Below are positions 17,505 to 26,021 of a DNA stretch of 64,000 nucleotides, in pieces; the stretch's first letter is position 1, and every line of letters begins with the position of its first letter. This stretch comes from Actinomyces johnsonii. Its GTDB lineage: Bacteria > Actinomycetota > Actinomycetes > Actinomycetales > Actinomycetaceae. The position numbers and the translations under genes were made by a program. Under the pieces are notes generated by a model. That model ran no database searches and had not been told where the DNA came from. It saw only the letters and a list, made by a program, of their open reading frames with translations. Location: contig NZ_VICB01000003.1 of assembly GCF_006546835.1 (NCBI RefSeq), forward strand, positions 248,001 through 312,000. The letters are read 5' to 3'.

Positions 17505-19154
17505 ATGAGTCGTACGCGCCTGAGCACCTATACCGCCCCGCCCGCCGAGGTCGCCCGCGCCCTGGACGCGCTCCGCGCGCAGTACGAGGCCCCCACCGCC
17601 TTCCCACCCGAGGCCCTCGCAGAGGCCGAGGCCGCCGCCACCGCCTGGGCGCAGGACGGACCCGCCCGGCTCCTGGCCGACGGCGCCCGCGATGCCCGCG
17701 CCCTCGATCTGGTCACCATCGACCCGCCCGGCTCCATGGACCTCGACCAGGCGGTACTCCTGGAGCGCCTGCCCGCGCAGACCGACCACGCCAGCGCGCC
17801 GACCAGGGACGCGCCCGGGCCTGCGGCCGCCTACCGCGTCCACTACGCGATCGCCTCACTGGCCACCTTCGTCACCCCCGGCGGCGCCCTGGACGTCGAG
17901 CTGCGCCGCCGCGGCGAGACCATCTACGCCCCCGACGCCGCCACACCCCTGCACCCCGAGGTCCTCTCCCACGGCGCCGCCTCCCTCCTGGAGGACGTGG
18001 ACCGCCCGGCCTGTCTGTGGACCATCGACCTCGATGCTCGAGGCGAGGTCCTCTCCGCCCGCGTGGAGAGGGCCATCGTGCGCTCGCGGGCGCGGCTCAC
18101 CTACGACCAGGTCCAGGCCGCCATCGACGAGGTGGGCTCCCTGCCGCCGTCAGCCCCCGCCGACCTGCCCGGGCTCCTGGCCGAGATCGGCCGCCTGCGC
18201 CTGGAGCGGGAGGCCGCCCGCGGCGGCATCAGCATGACCACGCCCGAGCAGGTCATCGAGGTAGCGGGGACGGCCGGAACCCGGGAGGCGGCGGGCACGG
18301 CCGGCCCCGATGGCCCCGACACCTCCGACGGCTCCTCGGCCCCGGCCGGCTACCGGCTCGCCTACCGCGTGCCCGTGCCCGCAGAGCAGTACAACGCCCA
18401 GATCTCCTTGCTCACCGGCATGTGCGCCGCCCGGATCATGGTCGAGTGCGGCGTCGGCATCCTGCGCACCCTGCCGCCGGCACGCCCCGAGGACTACGCC
18501 CGCCTGCGGCGCGTCGCCGCGGCGCTGGGCATCGACTGGCCGGCCGCCCGGCCCTACCCCGAGCTTGTGCGCGGCCTGGACCACGCCGTGCCCGCCCATG
18601 CGGCCTTCATGGATCAGGCCATGTCCCTCTTCCGCGGGTCGGGCTACCTCGCCTTCGGCGCGGGCGGCGTCGGCATCCCGGCCGACGACGAGGCCTCCGA
18701 CGCCGAGGAAGCCGTCCATTCCGCGATCGCCGCGCGCTACGCCCATGTCACCGCCCCGCTGCGCCGCCTCGTGGACCGCTACGGCGAGGAGATCTGCATC
18801 GCCGCCTGCGCCGGCAGGTCCGTGCCCGAGTGGGTGCTCCAGGCCCTGCCCGATCTGCCCGGCATCATGGAGCAGACCGGCAAGCGCGCCCGGGCGATCG
18901 GCCGCGGCGCCCTGACCGCCCTGGAGGCCCTGGTGCTGCGCGGCCACGAGGGTGAGGTCTTCGACGGCGTCATCACCTCCGAGCGCGAGGGGCGCGGCGA
19001 GCTCGTCCTGGCCGAGCCCGCCGTCGTCACCGAGATCCGCGGGGGGAGCGGAAAGTCCGATGGTCGCCTCCCGGTGGGCGAGCGCGTGCGGGTCCGCCTG
19101 CTGACCGCCGACCCCGCCACCGGCATCCGCTTCCAGCTCCTGCCCGCGAGCTGA
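17505..19154 (+). CDS. RNB-domain 3'-5' exoribonuclease (RNase II/R family)
   Basis: 549 residues. The RNB catalytic block is VTIDPPGSMDLDQAV at about residues 68-82, holding the acidic metal ligands in the form usual for actinobacterial RNB proteins. Later come TYDQVQAAID, PVPAEQYNAQISLLTGMCAARIM and a conserved YAHVTAPLRRLVDRYGEE active-site segment. There are no obvious N-terminal cold-shock domains, so it is the short actinobacterial form rather than canonical RNase R. A C-terminal β-rich region (VFDGVITSEREGRGELVL onward) may be an S1-like OB fold. It degrades RNA processively from the 3' end in the cytoplasm. The next gene, purF, begins about 120 bp later. Confidence 0.9.
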   Translation: MSRTRLSTYTAPPAEVARALDALRAQYEAPTAFPPEALAEAEAAATAWAQDGPARLLADGARDARALDLVTIDPPGSMDLDQAVLLERLPAQTDHASAPTRDAPGPAAAYRVHYAIASLATFVTPGGALDVELRRRGETIYAPDAATPLHPEVLSHGAASLLEDVDRPACLWTIDLDARGEVLSARVERAIVRSRARLTYDQVQAAIDEVGSLPPSAPADLPGLLAEIGRLRLEREAARGGISMTTPEQVIEVAGTAGTREAAGTAGPDGPDTSDGSSAPAGYRLAYRVPVPAEQYNAQISLLTGMCAARIMVECGVGILRTLPPARPEDYARLRRVAAALGIDWPAARPYPELVRGLDHAVPAHAAFMDQAMSLFRGSGYLAFGAGGVGIPADDEASDAEEAVHSAIAARYAHVTAPLRRLVDRYGEEICIAACAGRSVPEWVLQALPDLPGIMEQTGKRARAIGRGALTALEALVLRGHEGEVFDGVITSEREGRGELVLAEPAVVTEIRGGSGKSDGRLPVGERVRVRLLTADPATGIRFQLLPAS

Positions 19155-19272
19155 TCCCCGGTGGGACTGGGAGTGGGGACGTGGTAACGAATGGGCCCGC
19201 CCTGGCGCTCGCCGATGGGCAGACGGGGCCGGGCCGTGAAAGACTGTGCGTGTGTGCACCGGTGAGAACCCC

Positions 19273-21069
19273 ATGCAGACCACTCGTGACCGTCCCGACG
19301 ACGCCGGCCTCGCCCCGCGGGCGGGGTTCCCCGAGCCCCTCGGCCGGCTGGACCAGGCCGGCCTGACGGCGCCCGTGGACGCTCCCGCCCTGACGGCGTT
19401 GCCCGACGACCACTCCGACGAGCTCGAGCCGTCTCCGCGCGAGGAATGCGGCGTCTTCGGCGTGTGGGCCCCCGGCGAGGAGGTCTCCCGCCTGACCTAC
19501 TTCGGCCTGTACGCCCTCCAACACCGCGGCCAGGAGTCCGCCGGCATCGCCACCTCCAACGGCTCCCAGATCCTCGTCTACAAGGATCTGGGCCTGGTCT
19601 CCCAGGTCTTCGATGACCGGGCCCTGTCCAACCTGACCGGCCACATGGCCGTGGGCCACGTCCGCTACGCCACCCAGGGGGCCACCACCTGGGAGAATGC
19701 CCAGCCGATGCTCGGCCCGGCGGCCGGCTCCACCCTCGCCCTGGTCCACAACGGCAACCTCACCAACACCCGCGAGCTCATGGACGCCGTGCACTCCACC
19801 TCCGGGGAGGACCTCAGCGGCGAGCTGGGTCGCGGCTCCTCCACGGACACCGCGGTCCTGGCCGCCCTGCTCAACCTCGTCTCCGAGCGCGGCGCCCTGG
19901 AGGGCTGGGACTCGGCCGCCGACGTCCTCACCTCCGGCATCACCGACGAGGCTGAGCTCGACGCCGCCTACTGCGCGCAGGCCCCGCTGAGCGTGCCCCA
20001 GGCCGCCCGCCGGGTCCTGCCCATGCTGCGAGGCGCCTTCTCTCTGGTCTTCATGGACGAGGGCACCCTCTACGCCGCCCGTGACCCGCACGGGGTGCGC
20101 CCCCTGGTGCTCGGGCGTCTGGGCAACGGTTGGGCCGTGGCCTCCGAGACCGCCGCCCTCGACATCATCGGCGCCGCCTTCGTGCGCGAGGTCGAGCCCG
20201 GCGAGCTCATCGAGATCGACGAGGACGGCGTGCGCTCCTCGCGCTTCGCTGCCGCCCGCCGGGCCGGCTGCGTCTTCGAATACGTTTACCTGGCCCGCCC
20301 CGACACCCGCATCGCCGGGCGCAGCGTCATCGCCTCGCGCAACGAGATGGGCGCCGCCCTGGCCCGCGAGCACCCGGTGGAGGCCGACCTCGTCATCGCC
20401 ACGCCCGAGTCGGGCACCCCGGCCGCCATCGGCTACGCCCAGGCCTCCGGCATCCCCTACGGGCAGGGCCTGGTGAAGAACGCCTACGTGGGGCGCACTT
20501 TCATCCAGCCCACCCAGACCCTGCGCCAGCTCGGCATCCGCCTCAAGCTCAACCCCCTGCGCGAGGTCATCGAGGGCAAGCGCCTCATCGTCGTCGACGA
20601 CTCCATCGTGCGCGGCAACACCCAGCGGGCCCTGGTGCGGATGCTGCGCGAGGCCGGCGCCGCCGAAGTCCATGTGCGCATCTCCTCCCCGCCGGTCATG
20701 TGGCCGTGCTTCTACGGCATCGACTTCGCCACCCGTGCCGAGCTCATCGCCACCGGCATGAGCGTGGAGGAGATCGGCGAGTCCATTGGGGCCGACTCCC
20801 TGGGCTTCCTGTCCGTGGAGGGCATGGTGTCCGCCAGCGGCCAGAAGGTCGACGATCTGTGCATGGCCTGCTTCACCGGCGACTACCCGATCCCGCCGCC
20901 CGTGCGCAGTCTGAAGTCCGCCGCCATCCCCGTGCGCCGTGTCCCGACCGCCTACCGCAGCCGGCGCCGCAGCGAGCAGGCCGACGGCGCCGAGCGCACC
21001 GTGCCGCTGGGCAGCATCACCCGACCCGACCTGGCCTCCGGCAGCCCCCTGGGCTCGACGACGTCCTAG
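19273..21069 (+). CDS. purF: Amidophosphoribosyltransferase
   Basis: 598 residues from the ATG at 19273. The catalytic Cys of the Ntn glutaminase domain is C59 in EECGVFGVWAPG, so the protein carries a 58-residue N-terminal extension that must be removed for activity, longer than the short propeptides known from Bacillus. GLYALQHRGQESAGIA and GHVRYATQG follow. The PRTase domain has the PRPP loop VVDDSIVRGNTQ, and CMACFTGDYP near the end holds Cys ligands of the iron-sulfur cluster form. It catalyses the first committed step of purine synthesis. An in-frame GTG at 19246 is an alternative start. The purM gene follows after 120 bp that contain a small direct repeat. Confidence 0.96.
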   Translation: MQTTRDRPDDAGLAPRAGFPEPLGRLDQAGLTAPVDAPALTALPDDHSDELEPSPREECGVFGVWAPGEEVSRLTYFGLYALQHRGQESAGIATSNGSQILVYKDLGLVSQVFDDRALSNLTGHMAVGHVRYATQGATTWENAQPMLGPAAGSTLALVHNGNLTNTRELMDAVHSTSGEDLSGELGRGSSTDTAVLAALLNLVSERGALEGWDSAADVLTSGITDEAELDAAYCAQAPLSVPQAARRVLPMLRGAFSLVFMDEGTLYAARDPHGVRPLVLGRLGNGWAVASETAALDIIGAAFVREVEPGELIEIDEDGVRSSRFAAARRAGCVFEYVYLARPDTRIAGRSVIASRNEMGAALAREHPVEADLVIATPESGTPAAIGYAQASGIPYGQGLVKNAYVGRTFIQPTQTLRQLGIRLKLNPLREVIEGKRLIVVDDSIVRGNTQRALVRMLREAGAAEVHVRISSPPVMWPCFYGIDFATRAELIATGMSVEEIGESIGADSLGFLSVEGMVSASGQKVDDLCMACFTGDYPIPPPVRSLKSAAIPVRRVPTAYRSRRRSEQADGAERTVPLGSITRPDLASGSPLGSTTS

Positions 21070-21117
21070 CCCGGCCCCGTATCCGACCTGCCCGACCGGT
21101 CCACGTCGGACTCCACC

Positions 21118-21137
21118 GTCTGTATCCGTCTGTATCC
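21118..21137. repeat. Two-copy 10-bp direct repeat in the purF-purM spacer
   Basis: GTCTGTATCC occurs twice head to tail (21118-21127, 21128-21137), followed by a partial third copy. No regulatory role can be shown. Confidence 0.5.
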
Positions 21138-21189
21138 GTCCGCATCTGCCCGCACCGCCTCCGAGACCCGAACCCCAAGGAGCCGCCAT

Positions 21190-22335
21190 ATGAGTCAGCA
21201 GCCCGAGCAGTCCGCCCCGGGAATCACCTACGCCGCCGCCGGCGTCGACACTGCCGCCGGGGACCGGGCCGTCGCCCTCATGAAGGACGCGGTGGGCGCC
21301 ACCATGACCCCGACTGTCGTCGGCGGCGTCGGGGGCTTCGCCGGACTCGTGGACGTCTCCGCGCTGCGCGACTACCGCCGCCCCCTGCTGGCCACCTCCA
21401 CCGACGGCGTGGGCACCAAGGTTGCCATCGCCCAGGCCCTCGACATTCACGACACGATCGGCCAGGACCTGGTGGGCATGGTGGTCGACGACATCATCGT
21501 GGTGGGGGCCCGGCCCCTGCTCATGACCGACTACATCGCTTGCGGGCACGTCGTCCCCGAGCGGATCGCGGACATCGTGCGCGGCGTCGCCCAGGCCTGC
21601 GCCGCCGTCGGAACCCCGCTGCTGGGCGGGGAGACCGCCGAGCACCCCGGCCTCATGGCGCCCGACGAGTACGACATCGCCGGGGCCGCCACCGGCGTCG
21701 TCGAGGCCGACCGCGCGCTCGGCGCGGAGAAGGTGCGCGCCGGTGACGTCCTGATCGCCCTGGGCGCTTCCGGCCTGCACTCTAACGGTTACTCCCTGGT
21801 GCGCCGCGTCATCGAGCACGCCGGCTGGGGCCTGGAGCGAGAGGTCCCCGAGTTCGGCCGCACGCTGGGCCAGGAGCTGCTCGAGCCCACGCGCCTGTAC
21901 ACCCGCGTGTGCCTGGCCATGCTGGAGACCCTGTCCTCGCCGGCCGCCCCGGGGCCGGTCCACGCCCTGTCCCACATCACCGGTGGGGGACTGGCCGCCA
22001 ACGTCGCCCGGGTCCTGCCGGCCGGACTCATCGCCGACGTCGACCGGGCCTCCTGGACGGTGCCGCCGGTCTTCTCCACCGTGCGCGAGCTCGGCTCGGT
22101 GCCGTGGGAGGACCTTGAGGGCACCCTCAACCTCGGCGTGGGAATGGTCGCCGTGGTCGATCCCAGCGCAGTCGACGCCGTCCTGCGCGTCGCTGAGGGC
22201 TCCGACATCCCCGCCTGGGTGCTCGGTGAGGTGCACGAGGCTGCGAAGTACGAGGCCCAGGATCGGGTCGTCTCTGGCACCAAGGGCGTCGACGGCGGCG
22301 CCGTCGACATCCACGGCGACTACCGGACCGCCTGA
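21190..22335 (+). CDS. purM: Phosphoribosylformylglycinamidine cyclo-ligase (AIR synthetase)
   Basis: 381 residues, slightly longer than the usual 345-360. Conserved segments in order: TYAAAGVDTAAGDRAV near the start, STDGVGTKVAIA, GQDLVGMVVDDI, a metal/ATP region GGETAEHPGLM, ASGLHSNGYSLVR, and HITGGGLAANVARVLP in the C-terminal domain. It closes the imidazole ring using ATP, the fifth step of purine synthesis, and pairs with purF as in most actinobacteria. AAGGAG precedes the ATG. A terminator follows at 22391. Confidence 0.96.
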   Translation: MSQQPEQSAPGITYAAAGVDTAAGDRAVALMKDAVGATMTPTVVGGVGGFAGLVDVSALRDYRRPLLATSTDGVGTKVAIAQALDIHDTIGQDLVGMVVDDIIVVGARPLLMTDYIACGHVVPERIADIVRGVAQACAAVGTPLLGGETAEHPGLMAPDEYDIAGAATGVVEADRALGAEKVRAGDVLIALGASGLHSNGYSLVRRVIEHAGWGLEREVPEFGRTLGQELLEPTRLYTRVCLAMLETLSSPAAPGPVHALSHITGGGLAANVARVLPAGLIADVDRASWTVPPVFSTVRELGSVPWEDLEGTLNLGVGMVAVVDPSAVDAVLRVAEGSDIPAWVLGEVHEAAKYEAQDRVVSGTKGVDGGAVDIHGDYRTA

Positions 22336-22390
22336 GAGCCCGCCGCGACTGAGAGCTGCTACAGGCGGTCGCGAGCAGCTGCGAGCAGTA

Positions 22391-22427
22391 AGGCCCCGCC
22401 GGATGCGGAATGCGTCCGACGGGGCCT
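22391..22427 (+). terminator. Terminator after purM
   Basis: 16-nt arms (22391-22406 and 22412-22427) with two wobble pairs and a 5-nt loop, 55 nt after the purM stop. The remaining gap up to 22663 shows nothing else recognisable. Confidence 0.8.
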
Positions 22428-22663
22428 CGCGCCACGTGTCACGCTTGGCGACTATTCAATCCCACCTGGGCCGCCCCTGGAGCACTGCACCAGGACAGCA
22501 CGGGCCCGACCTGGGTCGATGCGACACAGGTGGATCGGATGAGGAGTGAAGAGTCGCCGAGAGTGACACGGATGGCTGCCCGGCAGCCTCGACTCACGCG
22601 CTGACAGGCGCGCGGAAGGGCCGGTAGGTGCGTTCCTCCGGCCCTCCTCGACTGGGGGTGGGG

Positions 22664-22867
22664 TTATTTCCCGTCCTCGTCCCAGTCATCGTCGTCGACG
22701 GCATACTTGGCGGCCAGTTCCTCGTAATCGATCTCGTCATCAGGCTCAGAGCCCGAGGATGCTGAGACGAGCTCCCGCTCCAGAGCCTTGTAATCGGTCT
22801 CCGGGCTGAAGTACTTGAGCTTACGGGCAACTTTGGTTGCCTTGGCCTTCTGACGGCCGCGCCCCAT
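22664..22867 (-). CDS. DUF3073 family small protein
   Basis: 67 residues from the ATG at 22865-22867. The basic start MGRGRQKAKATKVARKLKYF followed by SPETDYKALERELV and a very acidic tail (DDDDWDEDGK) is the DUF3073 pattern, a small conserved actinobacterial protein of unknown function. An in-frame ATG six codons upstream gives the less likely MEGVEP start. It is convergent with purM. Nothing else protein-like occurs in the 700 bp upstream. Confidence 0.9.
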   Translation of the reverse strand: MGRGRQKAKATKVARKLKYFSPETDYKALERELVSASSGSEPDDEIDYEELAAKYAVDDDDWDEDGK

Positions 22868-23324
22868 AGGCTCGACCCCCTCCAACGTGTCACGGCGCGC
22901 ACGTGGGCGCGCTCTTCCTGGTCAAATATGTCGTGGGCCAACCGTACAACGTCAATGCGCGAGAACACCATTCGGACACCGGATGCGAGCTGTGGTGACG
23001 CACATCCCACATATAGGACATGAGGTCCAAGAAGGCCTCAGGGAGCGCTCAGCCCATCTCCGGCGAACGGCCAGCAATCCTGTGGATATCGCCCACCAGT
23101 GGCCCGAAACTCCCTCAGAGAGGCCGGTGCCGCTGCTCTGGAGGACCCTGTGCGGCAGGGTTAAGGAGGAGCCGGGTGGCCGGGCGTCGGCCGTCCGCTT
23201 CGCCGGGGGCGTACGTGGCGGGCCTGATGTATGCGCAGGCGCGCCCAGGTCGCACAGCGCGCGCGGACGCACCTGAGGGGTGAGGGGGCTGAGAGGTTTG
23301 AGGGGGCTGAGGGGCCGGGCTCTG

Positions 23325-23365
23325 CTCCCGGAGGCTCTGCTCCCGGAGGCTCAGTCCTCGAGCCT
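23325..23365. repeat. Tandem 15-bp duplication in the gene-free stretch 22868-23575
   Basis: CTCTGCTCCCGGAGG occurs twice in succession. The surrounding 700-bp stretch is G-rich, holds this duplication and palindromic repeat copy B, and has no convincing gene. It marks the boundary between the purine genes and the defence-type island. Confidence 0.45.
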
Positions 23366-23439
23366 CATGGTGCCTCTTCGGGGCCGGGGCTGTGCGGTCC
23401 GGCGTTCCGGCGGTGCAGAGCGGTCGGCTATGCGCGTCG

Positions 23440-23543
23440 AGGACTGCGTTTTCCGTCCAGAACGTACTTCTCCCGCAAACGACTGGGGTCCGCCCCCAGT
23501 CGTTTGCGGGAGAACGCAGTTCTCGCGGGACAAGTACGTTCCC
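23440..23543. repeat. Palindromic repeat element, copy B
   Basis: The centre is a perfect 21-bp inverted repeat (23468-23488 and 23494-23514) with a 5-nt loop. To the left lie ACTGCGTT (23443) and ACGTACTT (23462). To the right the complements appear in the order AACGCAGT (23513) then AAGTACGT (23532), so the two outer arms are swapped relative to a simple palindrome. Copy A at 16648 keeps the same swap. It lies 33 nt beyond the stop of the UvrD-like gene and could end its transcript. Confidence 0.8.
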
Positions 23544-23575
23544 GAACGAGGACGGTGCGGTGCGAGGGCCTGGGC

Positions 23576-26020
23576 CTACGGCGCGAGGGAGGTGATGAGG
23601 GGACTGGCCTCGCCGGTCCAGGAGATGGCGAGCTGGTCCCTGGCGCGGGTTGCGGCCACGTACAGCAGCGAGCGCTCCCGCAGGAGGGCATCGGCGCCGT
23701 CGGCCTCGGAGTACTGCTGGTCGCGCAGCGAGCGGGGGATTGCGTTGCGTGAGACGTCGAACAGCAGGACCTTGCGGAACTCCAGCCCCTTGGCCCGGTG
23801 CATCGTCATGACCACCGGTCGGCCCCGACCGACCGCCTCACGATCCACGGCGCGCACCTCCACATGGCGCTGCGCCAGGCCGTTGACGACGGCGTCGCGC
23901 TGGTAGCGGTCGCGTACGAGGACGGCGATGCTCTCCGGGGCGTTCAGGCCGCTGTCCCGGTCCTGTTCCAGCCACAGGGTCAGCAGTTCGGCGGCCTTGC
24001 CGAGCTCGTCGGCGCGGTCGACGGCGTGAAGGAGTAGGGGGTCGGGCCCCGAGCGCGGCGAGACGTACCGGTGCTCCTCGGCCTGCCCCTCCATGTCCTC
24101 GTAGGCGCCCTGGTCGAGAATCCCGAAAGCGGCATCGAGGTTCTGGCGCGTGGTCCGGTAGTTGCGCGTCAGCCGCCTCGACCGCCCTCGCACCTGGATC
24201 CCGTAGTGGCTCAGCGTGATCTTCTTGCCGTAGATCCGCTGGTGGGAGTCCTCGGCCAGGAACAGGTCATCCGGGCCAGGTTCCACCAGCGCCCGCAGCA
24301 GCTGCAGGTGAGCGGGCGACAGATCCTGGGCCTCGTCCACGAGCACGTGGCGGAAGGGCCGGAGTACGCCCCGCGCCGCCTCCCGATCGAGCCAGGCGGC
24401 CGCCAGGGCGAGCTGCTCGGAGAAGGAGGTCACGCCCAGGTCGGCAGTGCGGTCCCGGTACCCCTCGATCGCTCTCCACACGGCGGCGCGCTTGCGCCGG
24501 TCGAGGGCGACGCCCCGCCCCGGCCGCCGGATGCGCAGGTACTGTTGGAGGGTGGCGACACGCTGAGGCAGCACGACCATCTCGTATTCGGACTCCAGGA
24601 AGTCGGCGGACCGCAGCCCCTCCGGCAGCCCCCCGCCCACAAGGGAGAGGACTTCCTGCCACACATTGGCCCGGGGGTAGGTGAGCACCTGTTTGCGGGG
24701 CTGGCCGATGACCTCTTGGGCGATCGGGGCGATCTCAGTCCCGGCCCGCTGGAGGATCATGCGCGCTACCCGGTCCAGGCCGCTGACCATGACCCCGGAC
24801 TCGCCAAGCCTCTCGGTGAAGGACAGCCGAGGCTCGAGCTGGGCGACCTGTCGGCGCAGATCGTCGGCAAGGTTGCGCGTGTAAGTGGTCAGCAGGATTT
24901 GCGGCTCTCGCCCGTCAGCTGCATCCCGCTTGGCGAGCTCGACGGCGCGGTGGACGGCGATAACGGTCTTCCCGGTTCCCGCGCCGCCGGAGATCCGCAT
25001 GGGGCCGTTTGCGCGCCGTTCCACCAGGGCCCGCTGCTGGGGGTGCAGGAAGAGCTGCCACTCGGCGAAGGTGAGCCCCTCGATGGCGCGGCGCAGGTCC
25101 TCGTCGTTCTCCAGCCAGGTGAAGCTGGAGCGCGCCGCGCGGGTGCGCAGTCCGGCGATGATGTCGGCGTCGGTGGGATCGGTGACGACGTCGCGCGAAT
25201 GCCGCAACTCGAAGTCTTCGCGGATGCTCTCGATCGTCGATCCCGTCGCCAGCGCGAGGAGGGCTTCGCCCTGCCAGGCGACCGGGGCGGTGGAGACCAG
25301 GTCGAGGAACTGCGACTCGTGGGTGGCCGCAAGCGCCGCGGCACCCAACCGGATATCGATGCCGAGCTCATCGTGCAGGTCCTCCGCGCTGAGCCCTTCG
25401 GGCCAGACGGGGGCAGGGTCGCGTCCGCTGAGGACGACGGCGCCCGGGACCGAGACGGCGCCGCCCTCGCGATGGCGGTCCTCCACCGGCGCCCCGGCGG
25501 CCGCGGTGCCGGTGCCAGGGGCCCCCGCCGCCTTGTTGCGACGGCGGGCCTCGGCGTTGGCGGCCGCACGGCGGACGGCCTCGCGGGCGATCTCATCCGT
25601 CTCGCGCTGGGCAGCGGCGAGTGCGGCTTGGGCTTCGCGCCGGGCCCTCTCGACGGTCTCGGGATCTAGGTCCATGAGGTCCTTGAAGCTGGTGACCTCG
25701 GTGATCCCGTTGCGGGGGTTGATGCCGACGGTGACGGACTCTGCGATCCTGATGGCCTCGTCGTGCGGCCAGACGCCGTGGACGACGTAGACGACCTCGT
25801 CGCCGGCGTTGAGCTCGAAGAGGACGGCGCGGTAGAAGTCGGTGACGCGCGCGGTGCGCACGCGCCGGTCCTTGGCTCGGTGAATATGCTCCAGGTGCAG
25901 GCCGGAGCTTCCCGACATGGTGGCGAGCTTGTTGATGAACGGGCCGATCTTCGCCCTGAGGGAGGGGTCCTTGGTGGTGGCGTCCTTGGGCCTGCTACTG
26001 GGCCACAGGATTGCGGGCAT
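23576..26020 (-). CDS. UvrD-like superfamily 1 helicase with N-terminal RelE/ParE-like domain
   Basis: 814 residues. Residues about 15-110 read like a RelE/ParE fold (LRAKIGPFINKLATM, RTARVTDFYRAVLFEL, VHGVWPHDEAIRIAE). A linker of about 200 residues follows. The helicase core has Walker A GGAGTGKTVIAVHRA (about residue 345), DEAQDLSPAHLQ (about 563), a NYRTT motif, and C-terminal TMHRAKGLEFRKV and YVAATRARDQLAISW. Superfamily 1 helicases translocate 3'-5' on single-stranded DNA. The ATG lies 1 nt after the stop of the large DEAD-box helicase, so the two are translationally coupled and should act together. In DISARM loci the corresponding place is held by the PLD nuclease DrmC, which is absent here. 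Confidence 0.88.
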   Translation of the reverse strand: MPAILWPSSRPKDATTKDPSLRAKIGPFINKLATMSGSSGLHLEHIHRAKDRRVRTARVTDFYRAVLFELNAGDEVVYVVHGVWPHDEAIRIAESVTVGINPRNGITEVTSFKDLMDLDPETVERARREAQAALAAAQRETDEIAREAVRRAAANAEARRRNKAAGAPGTGTAAAGAPVEDRHREGGAVSVPGAVVLSGRDPAPVWPEGLSAEDLHDELGIDIRLGAAALAATHESQFLDLVSTAPVAWQGEALLALATGSTIESIREDFELRHSRDVVTDPTDADIIAGLRTRAARSSFTWLENDEDLRRAIEGLTFAEWQLFLHPQQRALVERRANGPMRISGGAGTGKTVIAVHRAVELAKRDAADGREPQILLTTYTRNLADDLRRQVAQLEPRLSFTERLGESGVMVSGLDRVARMILQRAGTEIAPIAQEVIGQPRKQVLTYPRANVWQEVLSLVGGGLPEGLRSADFLESEYEMVVLPQRVATLQQYLRIRRPGRGVALDRRKRAAVWRAIEGYRDRTADLGVTSFSEQLALAAAWLDREAARGVLRPFRHVLVDEAQDLSPAHLQLLRALVEPGPDDLFLAEDSHQRIYGKKITLSHYGIQVRGRSRRLTRNYRTTRQNLDAAFGILDQGAYEDMEGQAEEHRYVSPRSGPDPLLLHAVDRADELGKAAELLTLWLEQDRDSGLNAPESIAVLVRDRYQRDAVVNGLAQRHVEVRAVDREAVGRGRPVVMTMHRAKGLEFRKVLLFDVSRNAIPRSLRDQQYSEADGADALLRERSLLYVAATRARDQLAISWTGEASPLITSLAP

Positions 26021-26021
26021 A

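Noticed and set aside
19027-22314. Open frame of nearly 1100 codons on the minus strand antisense to RNB, purF and purM
   Set aside because: It is the antisense of three well-recognised genes; its Gly/Asp/Val/His-rich composition is the mirror of GC-rich codons. Similar long antisense frames at 2868-4724, 9198-11984 and 13115-15322 are rejected for the same reason.
22952-23272. A 106-codon minus-strand frame upstream of the DUF3073 gene
   Set aside because: Pro/Arg/Ser-rich without any fold-like pattern; typical of chance frames in GC-rich spacer DNA.
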